The translations under genes were made by a program, and so were the position numbers. A stretch of 5,538 nucleotides of DNA from Chloroflexota bacterium. GTDB taxonomy: Bacteria; Chloroflexota; Dehalococcoidia; SAR202; UBA11138. The notes under the pieces were generated by a model. That model made no database searches, was not told the DNA's origin, and was given only the letters and a program-made list of their open reading frames with translations. Location of the stretch: positions 1 to 5,538 of the forward strand of contig JADFQF010000129.1 in the NCBI GenBank assembly GCA_022561955.1. Reading direction: 5' to 3'. The first letter of the stretch is position 1, and each line of letters starts with the position of its first letter. Below are positions 5,271 through 5,538 of the stretch, in pieces.

Positions 5271-5275
5271 GGAGC

Positions 5276-5312
5276 CAAAAAGAAAGGGACGGCCCTCGCG
5301 GGGTCCGTCCCT
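5276..5312 (-). terminator. Intrinsic terminator immediately after the promoter before terminase
   Basis: On the minus strand AGGGACGG (5305-5312) pairs perfectly with CCGTCCCT (5285-5292). The stem continues, after one bulged base, with CCC/GGG and a small loop, and is followed by TTCTTTTT (5277-5284). It is a strong rho-independent terminator for leftward transcription. Its stem begins only a few bases after the predicted start point of the promoter at 5323-5351, so unmodified polymerase would make an RNA of roughly 40 bases. It would also end transcripts from the AT-rich gene to the right, which is the simplest alternative purpose. Confidence 0.85.
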
Positions 5313-5322
5313 CGTAGATATA

Positions 5323-5351
5323 ATATTAGAACGTATGTTTCAGATTGTCAA
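5323..5351 (-). promoter_or_regulatory. Near-consensus sigma70 promoter reading towards terminase and portal
   Basis: The minus strand has TTGACA (5346-5351), exactly 17 bases, then TAATAT (5323-5328), one base from the TATAAT consensus apart from a transposition-like change. The predicted start is near 5315-5316. The surroundings are AT-rich, which makes chance matches commoner, but the perfect -35, ideal spacing and a spacer shared with the 1600-1628 promoter argue for function. The terminator at 5276-5312 follows at once, so productive terminase expression would need readthrough or antitermination. Confidence 0.72.
5329..5340. promoter_or_regulatory. Second candidate SOS-box-like operator in a promoter spacer
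   Basis: AAACATACGTTC on the minus strand matches GAAC-N4-GTTC except for the first base, and AAC-N4-GTT is a perfect dyad. It occupies the same place, directly against the -10, as the element at 1606-1617. The consensus of the pair is (A/G)AACAT(A/T)CGT(T/G)CTAA. LexA, a phage CI-like repressor, or a lambda-Q-like antiterminator (whose DNA site also lies between -35 and -10) could bind here. No regulator gene is in the window. Confidence 0.42.
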
Positions 5352-5375
5352 TGCGAATCTTGAATTTATGAAGTT

Positions 5376-5538
5376 TTAGTTGAAAGTCAAATTGCCTCGT
5401 TCGGAAAGATAATAGCCGTTTCCAGTTGCTGAATAACCAATGGTAGCTATTTTCTTCAGCAGTGGCGTAAAATCTTCTTCGTTGGCGATTGCTTTGCTCA
5501 CACCAAACACAAAATACTCAAGCCTAGTGAATATATTA
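5376..5538 (-). CDS. 3' end of an unidentified AT-rich gene (5' end outside window)
   Basis: A frame open from the right edge for 53 codons to TAA at 5376-5378, too short to appear as a full ORF because its start lies outside. The peptide looks like a genuine folded-protein terminus: TRLEYFVFGVSKAIANEEDF, then TPLLKKIATIGY, and a final GNGYYLSERGNLTFN. Hydrophobic residues are regularly spaced with Lys/Glu, and there are no low-complexity tracts. I do not recognise the family. The DNA is clearly more AT-rich than the terminase-capsid genes, suggesting a different origin: host DNA, an accessory gene or a recent insertion. The terminator at 5276-5312 could serve it. Confidence 0.55.
   Translation of the reverse strand, partial: NIFTRLEYFVFGVSKAIANEEDFTPLLKKIATIGYSATGNGYYLSERGNLTFN

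Noticed and set aside
5319..5324. TATAAT on the plus strand
   Set aside because: No -35 element lies at a suitable distance, since the upstream DNA is the GC-rich terminator stem, and no plus-strand gene follows.
1..5538. tRNA genes, CRISPR arrays, transposase genes or integrase attachment sites
   Set aside because: No cloverleaf with T-arm consensus, no regularly spaced repeats of CRISPR size, no transposase motifs and no recognisable att core were seen on either strand.

Overview
This window is the head-morphogenesis block of a tailed double-stranded DNA phage or prophage of the HK97 capsid lineage. Almost everything structural is on the minus strand, read from right to left: large terminase (3676-5037), portal (2417-3685), prohead protease (713-1324), then the major capsid protein, which runs off the left edge (1-657). 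The terminase and portal frames overlap by 10 bases. Portal, protease, capsid and one small gene each have a strong GGAGG-type ribosome binding site. Coding DNA is GC-rich and uses AGG and ATA codons freely. That fits a GC-rich bacterial host with sigma70-type promoters, but I cannot name the host. A phylum guess such as Chloroflexota or a GC-rich Gram-positive would only be a guess.

The usual portal-protease junction is broken here by about 1.1 kb. Reading leftwards from the portal, this stretch holds: a spacer packed with short perfect hairpins (2308-2383); a 61-codon minus-strand gene (2065-2250); a plus-strand gene for a small protein with two membrane helices (1715-2068), which faces the small gene and shares one CTAG with it as overlapping stop codons; a minus-strand promoter (1600-1628); a leader of stacked hairpins ending in an intrinsic terminator (1502-1544); and a 178-base hairpin- and G-run-bearing leader before the protease.

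To the right of the terminase lie a possible 63-codon ORF ending 6 bases before the terminase start, an intrinsic terminator (5276-5312), a near-perfect sigma70 promoter on the minus strand (5323-5351), and the AT-rich 3' end of an unidentified minus-strand gene (5376-5538). Base composition shifts sharply near 5315-5320.

The most interesting signal is a repeated control module. Both promoters are TTGACA, 17 bases, then a TAA-type -10, and both point at an intrinsic terminator just downstream, before terminase/portal in one case and before protease/capsid in the other. Their spacers share AACAT-x-CGT-x-C, ending at the -10, and each holds an imperfect dyad like the GAAC-N4-GTTC SOS box. This suggests the two halves of the head operon are co-regulated, either by a LexA/CI-like repressor or by promoter-proximal antitermination like the lambda Q/pR' system. 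The sequence alone does not decide between these.
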